15,448 nt of DNA from CAIWHR01 sp040007035 (GTDB lineage: Bacteria; Pseudomonadota; Gammaproteobacteria; Burkholderiales; Casimicrobiaceae): assembly GCA_040007035.1 (NCBI GenBank), contig JBDTVU010000077.1, positions 1 to 15,448 of the forward strand, read 5' to 3'. Positions 7,410 to 13,617 of the stretch are shown here, piece after piece. The translations under genes were made by a program, and so were the position numbers. The notes beneath the pieces were generated by a model. That model made no database searches and was not told where the DNA came from. It worked only from the letters and a program-made list of their open reading frames with translations. Numbering within the stretch: position 1 is the stretch's first letter; the number at the start of each line of letters is the position of its first letter.

Positions 7410-8863
7410 GGCGGGGGGATGGAAACGAGGAGCCATCCCTTCGATTGGAGTGGAATGTCCGCAACGCCACCCAGTTCGAGTTCCCACAGCGCGGCTGTAC
7501 CGTCGGTCCGAGCCCGCGCCATCGCCGTTCGCAGCACGTTGTCCCGAAACGACTTGCCTGAGCGGGTAGGGATGATCGTGTCGTCACCGGGACCGAGGGC
7601 CGGCAACTCATGCACGAGGCCGCCGGCCAGGAGCGCACCCTTGGGCCAGCCAATGCTGCCCGTGTTTCGGACATGGAGCAAACCGTCCGGGCGGGCATCG
7701 ATCGCGATTGCCCTTGCCACCGGGAAGCTGCCCGAATAGCAGAGCGAGACCTGCCGAAACAGGCGAGTATCGAACTCCGCAAACGTCGCGCGCCCGCGGC
7801 TGGCATCGAAGTCGAAAAGCATCGCCTGGGTCGGGTCGCACGACCGCGCGGAGGCGAGTTGTGGCAAAACAGGCACCCGCGTGCGACCGCGAGTGACGCC
7901 CGGGAATCGCTGCCAAGCCTGGTACCGGGCCATCTGCGCGCCGGACGCGGCCTCGCTCCAAACGACGAGCTGCGGCGAGGGCTGTATGAAGTGCAGCAGC
8001 GCCAGAATTGCCACGGTTGCAAGTGCGGGCACCAGCAACATCACCGGCAAGGACGAGAAGAATATTGCCGCCAGCGTTGCCGCAGCGAAATATGCGGCAA
8101 GGACGATGAGCACTCGATTCCAGGTGAGGTGATCGGGGCGAGCGAACTCGGTGAACTCCGGGAGCGCCGTCGCCGGGACCATGCTCGCGGCCAGCGACGA
8201 GTTGAGCATTTCCTTGGCGTCCGCGAGCGACGCTGCGTTCATGAGCGAGCGGCCACCGCACCCCCCAGCTCCGTCCAGCACGCGGCGCACCCGTGGATCT
8301 ACATTCAACAATACGATGCGGCCACATTCCGCCGCGTGTACGAGCAGCGCGCCGAGTTGTCGTTCATCGAGTGCGCCAAGGGTCGGGGCGTCCAGGATCA
8401 ACGCGTCGATGCTCGAATAGGCCGACGCGTTACGCGGCAGGTCGTCCGCATCGAGCGCGACCATGTGAAATCCTTCGAGATGCACCGGGTCGCCAATCAC
8501 GAGACCCACACCCAGCAATGGGGACTCCGAGTGCGCAATGCGGATTTCACGCCGCTGCGGCGGTGCGGCAGGCGATGCGGCGCTTACCGCGACCTCTTCG
8601 GCCGATTCGATTGGCACCTGCAGCCGCACGATTCGGCCGGGCTCGAGGTCGACGCTGGCGCGCACGATCTGGCTGCCGGCCACGACATCGAGCGTCGCTC
8701 GCGTTGCAGTGTCGGCGCTCAGGCGAATGTCGACTTCGGTCGCCCGGCCCGGACGGGTCCAGCCATTCCACGCAGGCGTCGCTGCCAGGTCGATGCGCGG
8801 CTGGGCGATCGCGTCCGTCATGCCGCAGAGCGCGAGCCCCAGGAGCCATAGCCAGCGTGACAC
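7406..8863 (-). CDS. Exported, membrane-anchored protein of unknown function (485 aa)
   Basis: I do not recognise this family. The N-terminus is a signal peptide (MSRWLWLLGLALCGMTDAIA-Q). Residues about 22-115 look like a beta-sandwich (alternating polar/hydrophobic strands such as ATEVDIRLSADTATRATLDV). Residues about 116-200 have an alpha/beta pattern, SIDALILDAPTLGALDERQL then GRIVLLNVDP, reminiscent of inactive glutamine-amidotransferase-like domains in MoxR/VWA operons. Two adjacent membrane helices follow (about 249-268 and 271-293), then a C-terminal strand-rich domain of roughly 190 residues that also contains GDDTIIPTRSGKSFRDN. The start is the GTG at 8863, 4 nt after the upstream stop; the signal peptide begins there and the relic upstream keeps the same GTG and spacing. 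Its stop overlaps the next start (ATGA). Confidence 0.8.
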   Translation of the reverse strand: MSRWLWLLGLALCGMTDAIAQPRIDLAATPAWNGWTRPGRATEVDIRLSADTATRATLDVVAGSQIVRASVDLEPGRIVRLQVPIESAEEVAVSAASPAAPPQRREIRIAHSESPLLGVGLVIGDPVHLEGFHMVALDADDLPRNASAYSSIDALILDAPTLGALDERQLGALLVHAAECGRIVLLNVDPRVRRVLDGAGGCGGRSLMNAASLADAKEMLNSSLAASMVPATALPEFTEFARPDHLTWNRVLIVLAAYFAAATLAAIFFSSLPVMLLVPALATVAILALLHFIQPSPQLVVWSEAASGAQMARYQAWQRFPGVTRGRTRVPVLPQLASARSCDPTQAMLFDFDASRGRATFAEFDTRLFRQVSLCYSGSFPVARAIAIDARPDGLLHVRNTGSIGWPKGALLAGGLVHELPALGPGDDTIIPTRSGKSFRDNVLRTAMARARTDGTAALWELELGGVADIPLQSKGWLLVSIPPP

Positions 8864-8871
8864 CGTGTCAC
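8857..8871. repeat. Perfect 7-bp inverted repeat spanning a stop and start codon
   Basis: GTGACAC, one spacer base, GTGTCAC. On the minus strand the repeat covers part of the stop of repeat protein copy 2 and the GTG start of the next gene, leaving that start inside a potential small hairpin or a dyad binding site. The corresponding place in the relic at 10058 has lost the symmetry. It may be chance in GC-rich sequence. Confidence 0.4.
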
Positions 8872-9953
8872 TTAAGCATTTGCTCGAGCGCGATCACGCT
8901 CCACGCAGACGCGAGTTCCGGCTTGTCCTCCCACCAGAGCCCCGATTCCTTGTTGATCCAGGAGCCATCCGCGTTCTCCAGCACGATGAGCCGCTCGGCA
9001 AGTTCATTGCGCCAGTTGTGCCGCTGACCGCGACCATCCACGAACTCCTTCGCCCCGTAGGCATACGAGACCTTTGCCAGCGCATTGTAGTAGTAGAAGA
9101 GTCCTCCTTTGGAGTTCGTGCCGGGGTTGCTGTCGAGCGTGTAGTTGGCAGTGAGCCATTTGTAGGCGGCCTGCACGCGCGGGTCGGATTTGTCGACGCC
9201 TGCATAAAGCAAACTGATGAGCCCGGCCGCCGTAACCGTCCCGTACGACTTCGTCCCACCGCCGTACTCAGGTGGGTTGTAGGCGGGTGAGTAGAGAAAG
9301 CCGCCGTCGTTGCCCGCATATTTCTGGTCGTTGCTTTCGCTGCGATTCTGCATGCGGTTCACGAAAATGAGCGCCTTCTGCCAGACGGGGTCCTTCGGAT
9401 CGAGCGACGTCGCGCGCAGCGATTCGAGCGCGATGTAGAGGTTCGACATGTCGGGCCGCTCGTCGCCGCCGTACCCAAGTCCGCCGTACCAGTTGTCGAC
9501 CGGCATGAAGCCCCGGTCTTCCGTCACCTGGTGCTTCGTGATGTACTTCTGCCCTTTGGCGATGACCGGCGCGTACTTCGGGTCCTTCGTCGCCGCCAGC
9601 GCAGTGATCGCCACTGCGGTGTTGTAGCTCTGGTCGTGCTGAATTTCGCAAATCGAGCCATCGGGATTCGCCTTGGAAGCGATGAATCCCGCGTAGCGCT
9701 CGATGGCCGCCTTGTCGGCGTCGGCGACGCCGCCGGGGTTCTCCAGAATCGCGCGCAGCGTCAGCGCCGTGAGCCCGACCGAGTTCCCGACGGAGCCGTT
9801 CGCAGCCTGCTTGCTCTTGAGGAATTTGAGCCCGGCGTCAACGGCTTGCTGCGCCTTGGCGCGCGTCTGCGCGTTCATGTCGTCGGCAGCACCGTATGCC
9901 GGCGCTGCCAGTACGAGGCCGGTCAGCAGTGCGAAGAAGAATTTCATCATCAT
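8868..9953 (-). CDS. Secreted prenyltransferase/squalene-oxidase-repeat protein, copy 2
   Basis: A 361-residue paralogue of the preceding repeat protein, with 227 of 361 positions identical by hand count and no insertion or deletion. Signal peptide MMMKFFFALLTGLVLAAPAY, cleavage near YGA/AD. The same toroid repeats are present: AVDAGLKFLKSKQAANGSV (37-55), NTAVAITALAATKDPKY (111-127), GDERPDMSNLYIALESL (163-179) and ADGSW (328-332), ending WWEDKPELASAW.VIALE. The centre (about 161-280) is nearly invariant between copies, while 71-110 and 140-157 differ most, which may mark where the two proteins diverged in binding. No DxDD cyclase motif. Start at 9953: the first of three consecutive ATG codons, with GGAGG 7 nt upstream. 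This is the only gene here with a sizeable upstream spacer (109 bp), and that spacer is duplication debris. Cyclase, protein prenylation and structural roles all remain open. Confidence 0.88.
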   Translation of the reverse strand: MMMKFFFALLTGLVLAAPAYGAADDMNAQTRAKAQQAVDAGLKFLKSKQAANGSVGNSVGLTALTLRAILENPGGVADADKAAIERYAGFIASKANPDGSICEIQHDQSYNTAVAITALAATKDPKYAPVIAKGQKYITKHQVTEDRGFMPVDNWYGGLGYGGDERPDMSNLYIALESLRATSLDPKDPVWQKALIFVNRMQNRSESNDQKYAGNDGGFLYSPAYNPPEYGGGTKSYGTVTAAGLISLLYAGVDKSDPRVQAAYKWLTANYTLDSNPGTNSKGGLFYYYNALAKVSYAYGAKEFVDGRGQRHNWRNELAERLIVLENADGSWINKESGLWWEDKPELASAWSVIALEQMLK

Positions 9954-10000
9954 TTGGCTACCTCCATCGTTGCAGGAATCGGGTGGTCGTTTTCGACCCG
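9950..10000 (-). pseudogene. Probable decayed duplicate of the 3' end of the membrane protein gene at 11145-11888
   Basis: Read on the minus strand from 10000, 17 codons align without gaps to the last 17 codons of the gene ending at 11145, including a terminal TGA placed identically relative to the following repeat-protein start (33 of 51 bases equal by hand count). Shared codon identities include R, P, T, E, A and the stop, with V/I and E/D exchanges. Similarity stops at about 10000. With the relic at 10015-10058 this would place the duplication junction in the 14 bp from 10001 to 10014. The match is weaker than the other relic, and part of it could be selection on the ribosome binding site. 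Confidence 0.5.
9961..9965 (-). promoter_or_regulatory. Strong Shine-Dalgarno GGAGG for repeat protein copy 2
   Basis: GGAGG (extended GGAGGTA) lies 7 nt before the ATG at 9953. It is the best ribosome binding site in the window, compared with GGAG for copy 1, so copy 2 may be translated more efficiently. I see no convincing -35/-10 pair in the spacer. Confidence 0.65.
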
Positions 10001-10014
10001 GCGGTGCGCGCACA

Positions 10015-10058
10015 ATGCCGCGGAGCGCGAGCCCCGGAAACCATGGTCAGCGCAACAC
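10015..10058 (-). pseudogene. Decayed duplicate of the 5' end of the gene at 7406-8863
   Basis: Read on the minus strand from 10058, this 44-bp segment matches the first 44 bp of the gene starting at 8863 in 36 of 44 positions without a gap (hand count). The spacing is also preserved: in both places the GTG follows the stop of a repeat-protein gene by exactly 4 nt. The relic reads GTG TTG CGC TGA, so a TGG to TGA change has stopped it at codon 4. It is therefore non-coding debris left by tandem duplication of the repeat-protein gene together with the beginning of its downstream neighbour. Confidence 0.8.
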
Positions 10059-10062
10059 TGCA

Positions 10063-11148
10063 TTACTTGAGCGCGTGCTCAAGGGCGATCACGGTCCACG
10101 CGGTGACGAGCTGAGGTTTGTCTTCCCACCATGCGTTCGAATCGGGATTGGACCAGGACCCATCCGCCGCCTGCAGGCTGACCAGCTTCTGCGCGAGCTC
10201 ACTCTTCCAGGCGTGCTTCTGCCCCTTGCCGTCGACGAAACTGTCCTCTCCATAGGCTTTCATCACCTTTGCAAAGGCGTTGTAGAAATAGAACAGACCA
10301 TGTTTCTTGGTCGTGCCCGGATTGACCTCGAGCGTGTAGTTTGTAGTCATCCATTTATATGCGGCCTGCACCCGCGGATCGGACTTGTCAGTACCGGCGA
10401 ACAGCAGGCTGACGAGGCCGGCGGCAGTCATGCCGCCGTAGGACGACGTCCCGTTCTCGAACTCGGGCGGATTCCAGCCGGGCATGTAGACGAACCCGCC
10501 ATCGTTGGCTGCCCACTTTTGATCGTTGCTCTCGCTCCGGTTTTGGGAGCGGTTCACAAACACCAGCGCCTTCTGCCAAACCGGATCCTTCGGATCGGTG
10601 GAAGCGGCCTTGAGGCCTTCCAGCGCCAGGTACACGTTCGACATGTCGGGCCGCTCGTCTCCGCCGTAGCCGATCCCGCCGTAATACCTGTGGTCCTGCT
10701 TGTAGCCACCCGCTTCGTCGATCTGATGCTGGATCAGAAATTTTCGTCCGGCGGCGATGACGGCGTCGTACTTGGGGTTCTTCGTCGCCGCGAGAGCGCT
10801 CAACGCGACGGCCGTGTTGTAACTGGTGTTTTGCAGCGACTCGCTGATCGAACCATCCTTGTTGACTTTGGACAGCAGGAAATCGATCTGCCGCGAGATG
10901 AATGCGCCATCGCTTTCGTTATAGCCGCGATGGCTCTCGAGAAAGGCACGCAGCGACAAGGCCGTGATTCCGACCGACCTGGCCACCGAGCCATCGGGCG
11001 CCTGCTGGCCGCGCAGGTAATGCAGCCCGGCGTCCACCGCGCGCCGGGCCTTCTCCTTCAACGCCGGATCCATACCGTCCGCGGCATGGACTGCCGGGGT
11101 TGTCAGCACAAGGCCGGCCAGCAACGCAAGGAGGAATTTCTTCATCAT
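10063..11148 (-). CDS. Secreted prenyltransferase/squalene-oxidase-repeat protein, copy 1
   Basis: A 361-residue protein with a signal peptide (MMKKFLLALLAGLVLTTPAV, cleavage about AHA/AD at 22-23), so periplasmic. The mature part is built of repeats typical of alpha/alpha toroids of the prenyltransferase/squalene-hopene-cyclase fold: AVDAGLHYLRGQQAPDGSV (37-55), NTAVALSALAATKNPKY (111-127), DERPDMSNVYLALEGL (164-179), AAGLVSLLFAG (242-252) and AADGSW (327-332). The DxDD acid motif of squalene-hopene cyclase is absent; the strongest acidic signature is GDERPDMSN at 163-171, so cyclase activity is doubtful. The start at 11148 overlaps the upstream stop (ATGA) and has GGAG 8 nt upstream. An open stretch upstream in the same frame, up to 11694, is only a shadow of the membrane protein gene. 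About 63% identical to copy 2 without gaps. It may bind or present a lipid or peptide; function unknown. Confidence 0.88.
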   Translation of the reverse strand: MMKKFLLALLAGLVLTTPAVHAADGMDPALKEKARRAVDAGLHYLRGQQAPDGSVARSVGITALSLRAFLESHRGYNESDGAFISRQIDFLLSKVNKDGSISESLQNTSYNTAVALSALAATKNPKYDAVIAAGRKFLIQHQIDEAGGYKQDHRYYGGIGYGGDERPDMSNVYLALEGLKAASTDPKDPVWQKALVFVNRSQNRSESNDQKWAANDGGFVYMPGWNPPEFENGTSSYGGMTAAGLVSLLFAGTDKSDPRVQAAYKWMTTNYTLEVNPGTTKKHGLFYFYNAFAKVMKAYGEDSFVDGKGQKHAWKSELAQKLVSLQAADGSWSNPDSNAWWEDKPQLVTAWTVIALEHALK

Positions 11149-11888
11149 ATTGCTTGCTCCGTCGTGGGTTGAGTCGGGCTGGCGCCGTCGATTCGACTCC
11201 GCGGACCCCGTGATGCCAGCGCGATGAGTGCCAGCGCCAAGCACACGGAGCCGTAGGCCAGGATGAGTTCCGCCGGGCTGGGATATGAAAATTGAAGAGC
11301 CGCGAGATTCGAATGCTGATAGAACCACTGATTGCGCAGCAGGTCGTTGCCGCTCGCAACCGCCAAGTGGGTGAGCGGGCTCATGCCGACGACGGCATCG
11401 ATGATCCACGGGTGGCGACCGGCGAGCAGTTCGGCCGCTGGTCCGAGCCAGAGGGGCAGCGACCCGACGAACGCAAGCGCGAGCGCCGCGGCGCGGCCGG
11501 CCATCTCGCGTGCCGATTCCGCATCCTCCGATTGATCGCGCCAGCGCCACTCGAGTCCTGCCGCCACCGCGTGCGTCACGAGCAGTATCAACAGGAGCAT
11601 CCCGCAGGCCGCCAGAATCCGCGCGAACGGCTGTCCCGAATTGCCGGCGATGCGCAGGGCAATCGCGGCCAGGCACGCGGCTGCGGCCGACCATGCGCCA
11701 ATCCGGAATGCGGTGCGCGCGGGCGTCGCAGCGCTTCCCGGCCAGAAGAGCGTGGCGATCAATCCGATGACGGCCGTGACCGCGACCCGCAGCGCGGACG
11801 GCTGCAGATCGGTCGCCGTTGCGCCGAATGCGGCGAGCATCAGCATGCTTGCCACGGCCAGCATTGACCAGCGCGCGGCGATCATCAT
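11145..11888 (-). CDS. Six-helix integral membrane protein of unknown function
   Basis: A 247-residue hydrophobic protein that I do not recognise. Likely membrane helices lie near residues 8-25, 33-50, 63-82, 89-112, 132-150 and 205-227, with a polar stretch WRWRDQSEDAESAREM (115-130) between helices 4 and 5. A long loop (151-204) contains GRHPWIIDAVVGMSPLTHL and NQWFYQHSNLAALQF, which looks periplasmic or re-entrant. The C-terminus is short and polar. The start ATG at 11888 overlaps the upstream stop as ATGA; a second ATG follows at 11885. Its own stop overlaps the next start the same way. A probable decayed copy of its last 51 bp survives downstream at 9950-10000, so this gene already stood before the repeat protein when that gene was duplicated. 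Confidence 0.8.
   Translation of the reverse strand: MMIAARWSMLAVASMLMLAAFGATATDLQPSALRVAVTAVIGLIATLFWPGSAATPARTAFRIGAWSAAAACLAAIALRIAGNSGQPFARILAACGMLLLILLVTHAVAAGLEWRWRDQSEDAESAREMAGRAAALALAFVGSLPLWLGPAAELLAGRHPWIIDAVVGMSPLTHLAVASGNDLLRNQWFYQHSNLAALQFSYPSPAELILAYGSVCLALALIALASRGPRSRIDGASPTQPTTEQAI
11157..11160 (-). promoter_or_regulatory. Shine-Dalgarno GGAG for repeat protein copy 1
   Basis: GGAG sits 8 nt before the ATG at 11148 and lies inside the 3' end of the preceding membrane protein gene. It fixes the start at the MMKKF signal peptide and excludes the long upstream extension of the frame. Confidence 0.6.
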
Positions 11889-12592
11889 TTTCTCACCGGC
11901 GCCATTTCAACGATCAACTCGACGGCCGAACCTTCGGGCGGGAGCGCGGCGCTGCCTCGCATCGAGCCGTAGGGCCCCACGCCGACGCCGGACAGTGCTT
12001 CGATGATGCCGGTGGGGTCCCTGATGAAGCTGATCAGGGTTCCCGTGTAGTCGGCTGCAAACCGGCTGCCGTCGATCGACGTGAACGAGCCGATGTAGAC
12101 CCATTCGACCGATTCAATCTTGGTCCGGGCATCGGCGTTGAACAATGCCTCAGCCGCCGCGACCTTTCGCCGCTGCCCTTCCTGCGTCCACGCCACCGAC
12201 ATGGCAACTCGCTGGCCGACCACTTTGGTTGCGTCGGGCGGCTTCGAGGAAGCCAGCGTCGGGTCGCGCTCGAGGCCGATCAGGATGCAGGCCAGGTTGA
12301 ATTCGCTGCCGCTGGCGTCCAACTCCAGCAGCGCTTCGTAGGCCTTCCTTCCGCCCGGACTGGTGGCCAGATATTCGAGCGGCTTGTCGAGCGTGTGCAC
12401 TCGGCCGGGCACGGTGAAACTGTGCAATCGCTTGTCGACGACGATGCGCCCGACCTGATAGCGCTCCTGACCCAGCGGCTTCAGCGACCCGACGACGGAT
12501 GGCGATGGATCGGCCGCCTGCGCGAACGCGTGCTGGACGAAGATCGCCGCCGCCGCCGTCACCGCGGCGAGCATCCACCGGCGCCAACTCAT
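11885..12592 (-). CDS. Secreted YdjY-like protein
   Basis: A 235-residue protein with a Sec signal peptide (MSWRRWMLAAVTAAAAIF followed by AFA-QA, cleavage near residues 24-26), so periplasmic. The mature part resembles the YdjY domain: a strand-rich start (YQVGRIVVDKRLHSFTVPGRV), then GGRKAYEALLELDASGSEFNLACILIGL in two parts around residues 80-107, then an aspartate-rich SFTSIDGSRFAADYTGTLISF segment near 169-189. Such domains accompany prenyltransferase-repeat and MoxR/VWA genes in several environmental bacteria; their biochemical role is unknown to me. There is a single cysteine in the mature part (C102), so no Fe-S cluster motif is visible here, unlike the ferredoxin-like annotation sometimes attached to E. 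coli YdjY. It overlaps the methyltransferase stop and the next start by ATGA on both sides. The YdjY assignment rests on pattern memory only. Confidence 0.75.
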   Translation of the reverse strand: MSWRRWMLAAVTAAAAIFVQHAFAQAADPSPSVVGSLKPLGQERYQVGRIVVDKRLHSFTVPGRVHTLDKPLEYLATSPGGRKAYEALLELDASGSEFNLACILIGLERDPTLASSKPPDATKVVGQRVAMSVAWTQEGQRRKVAAAEALFNADARTKIESVEWVYIGSFTSIDGSRFAADYTGTLISFIRDPTGIIEALSGVGVGPYGSMRGSAALPPEGSAVELIVEMAPVRK

Positions 12593-13617
12593 GGCTTGAC
12601 ACCCAGCACGACCCGGTGCGGCATCGGTGGCGGCAGCGCCGCGGTGCGCAGTTCGACAAATCCCGCCTCGGCCATCCAGCGCTTCACGTCCGAATCGGAG
12701 TGCACGCCGCCGTCCGGCGCGGTCAGCATCATGTTGAGGCCGAACATCGCGGCGAATGGGGGGTGTGTCCCGCCTTCGTCCGCGAACACGTCGCTTACGA
12801 CGAGCAGCCCGCCGGAAATCAGGCAGTTCGCGGCACGTTCGATCAGGTCGCGGCAAGCGTGCTCGGTTTCGCGGTGGAACATGCCGGACATCAGCACGAC
12901 GTCCTTGCCCGTGCCGAATGCCGCGCTGTGGTAGTCGCCGTCCCGCAGCGTCACGCGGTCGCTCGCCCCGGCGGCCGCGATGAGCTCGCGCGCAACGGCT
13001 GCGACGCCGGGCAATTCGAGCACCTCGGACCGCAGTCCGGGAAACCGCTCCGTGAGGAGCACCGAATAAGTCCCCGGTCCGCCGCCGACGTCGAGCATCG
13101 CGCGCCGATCGTGGAGGTCCAGGATGCTGACCAACGCGCGCGCGATGCCCAGCGCGCGTTCGTGCATGGCCTGCACGAAACTGCGCGTTCGGACGGGATC
13201 GTCGCCAAGATAGGTCTCCGCCGGAAGCGCGGGGCGGCCGGAGCGAAGCGCATCCTCGAGCTTGCCCCATGTTCCGTAGAGCTGGTCGCTGTAGCGGATG
13301 ACATTGCCCATGAAGGCAGGGCTGCGAGAGACCAGGAACGCGGTGGCCACCGCCGAGTTTTCGAACCTGCCGGACTGTTCCTGAACGAATCCCAGGCCGA
13401 CGCAGGCGCGCAGGAACAACCCCGTGCTGCGCGGATCGAGGTGCAGCTCCGCCGCCACGTCCTCGGCGGACCGGGCGCCGCCGGCCAGGACGTCGAAGAG
13501 CCGCAGCCGGTTCGCAGTGAGCAGAGTCTGGCTTTCCCAATACGCCGTGCTCAGGCGGACGATAGAAGACGGATTCGGGGCCGCAGCTCCGGGTTGTTGC
13601 GGCTGGGTCTCGCTCAT
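12589..13617 (-). CDS. SAM-dependent O-methyltransferase with N-terminal dimerisation domain
   Basis: A 342-residue class I methyltransferase of the two-domain (Methyltransf_2, hydroxyindole O-methyltransferase-like) type. Residues about 20-95 form a winged-helix dimerisation domain (LTANRLRLFDVLAGG, then AEDVAAELHLDPRSTGLFLRA). The Rossmann domain carries motif I LDVGGGPGTYS at 175-185, the acidic end of strand 2 in VLELPGV (199-205), the DGDYH loop near 226-230 and DVVLMSGMFHRE at 239-250. Members usually methylate hydroxyls of aromatic or polyketide natural products, and the substrate cannot be read from sequence. The ATG at 13617 overlaps the eboD stop as ATGA. A GTG at 13644 would extend it by 9 residues but lies deeper inside eboD. 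Its place right after eboD suggests it decorates an ebo-linked metabolite (inference). Confidence 0.9.
   Translation of the reverse strand: MSETQPQQPGAAAPNPSSIVRLSTAYWESQTLLTANRLRLFDVLAGGARSAEDVAAELHLDPRSTGLFLRACVGLGFVQEQSGRFENSAVATAFLVSRSPAFMGNVIRYSDQLYGTWGKLEDALRSGRPALPAETYLGDDPVRTRSFVQAMHERALGIARALVSILDLHDRRAMLDVGGGPGTYSVLLTERFPGLRSEVLELPGVAAVARELIAAAGASDRVTLRDGDYHSAAFGTGKDVVLMSGMFHRETEHACRDLIERAANCLISGGLLVVSDVFADEGGTHPPFAAMFGLNMMLTAPDGGVHSDSDVKRWMAEAGFVELRTAALPPPMPHRVVLGVKP

Larger units (their letters stand above)
9954..10062. other. 109-bp spacer between the two repeat-protein genes
   Basis: This is the largest gap between genes in the window. It holds the two relics, the 14-bp putative junction and the ribosome binding site of copy 2. 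I see no rho-independent terminator (no hairpin followed by a T run on the minus strand), and no convincing sigma-70 promoter. Transcription probably reads through it. Confidence 0.6.

Noticed and set aside
9954..10062. Promoter or terminator in the spacer between the repeat-protein genes
   Set aside because: I found no -35/-10 pair with usual spacing and no hairpin with a T run; the sequence is explained better as duplication debris.
8868..11148. Active squalene-hopene cyclases making hopanoids
   Set aside because: Length is about half that of such cyclases, DxDD is absent, and both proteins have signal peptides.
9703..11172. Long plus-strand open frame of 489 codons across both repeat-protein genes
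   Set aside because: It is antisense to two clear secreted paralogues, has no recognisable domain, and arises from low stop density in GC-rich DNA; the duplication lengthens it artificially.
10063..11694. 543-residue version of repeat protein copy 1
   Set aside because: The extra N-terminal part lies in the shadow of the membrane protein gene; the signal peptide and ribosome binding site fix the start at 11148.
11885..13540. 551-residue fusion of an Arg-rich region to the YdjY-like protein
   Set aside because: The upstream part is a shadow of the methyltransferase; the ATG at 12592 begins a clean signal peptide and overlaps the upstream stop.
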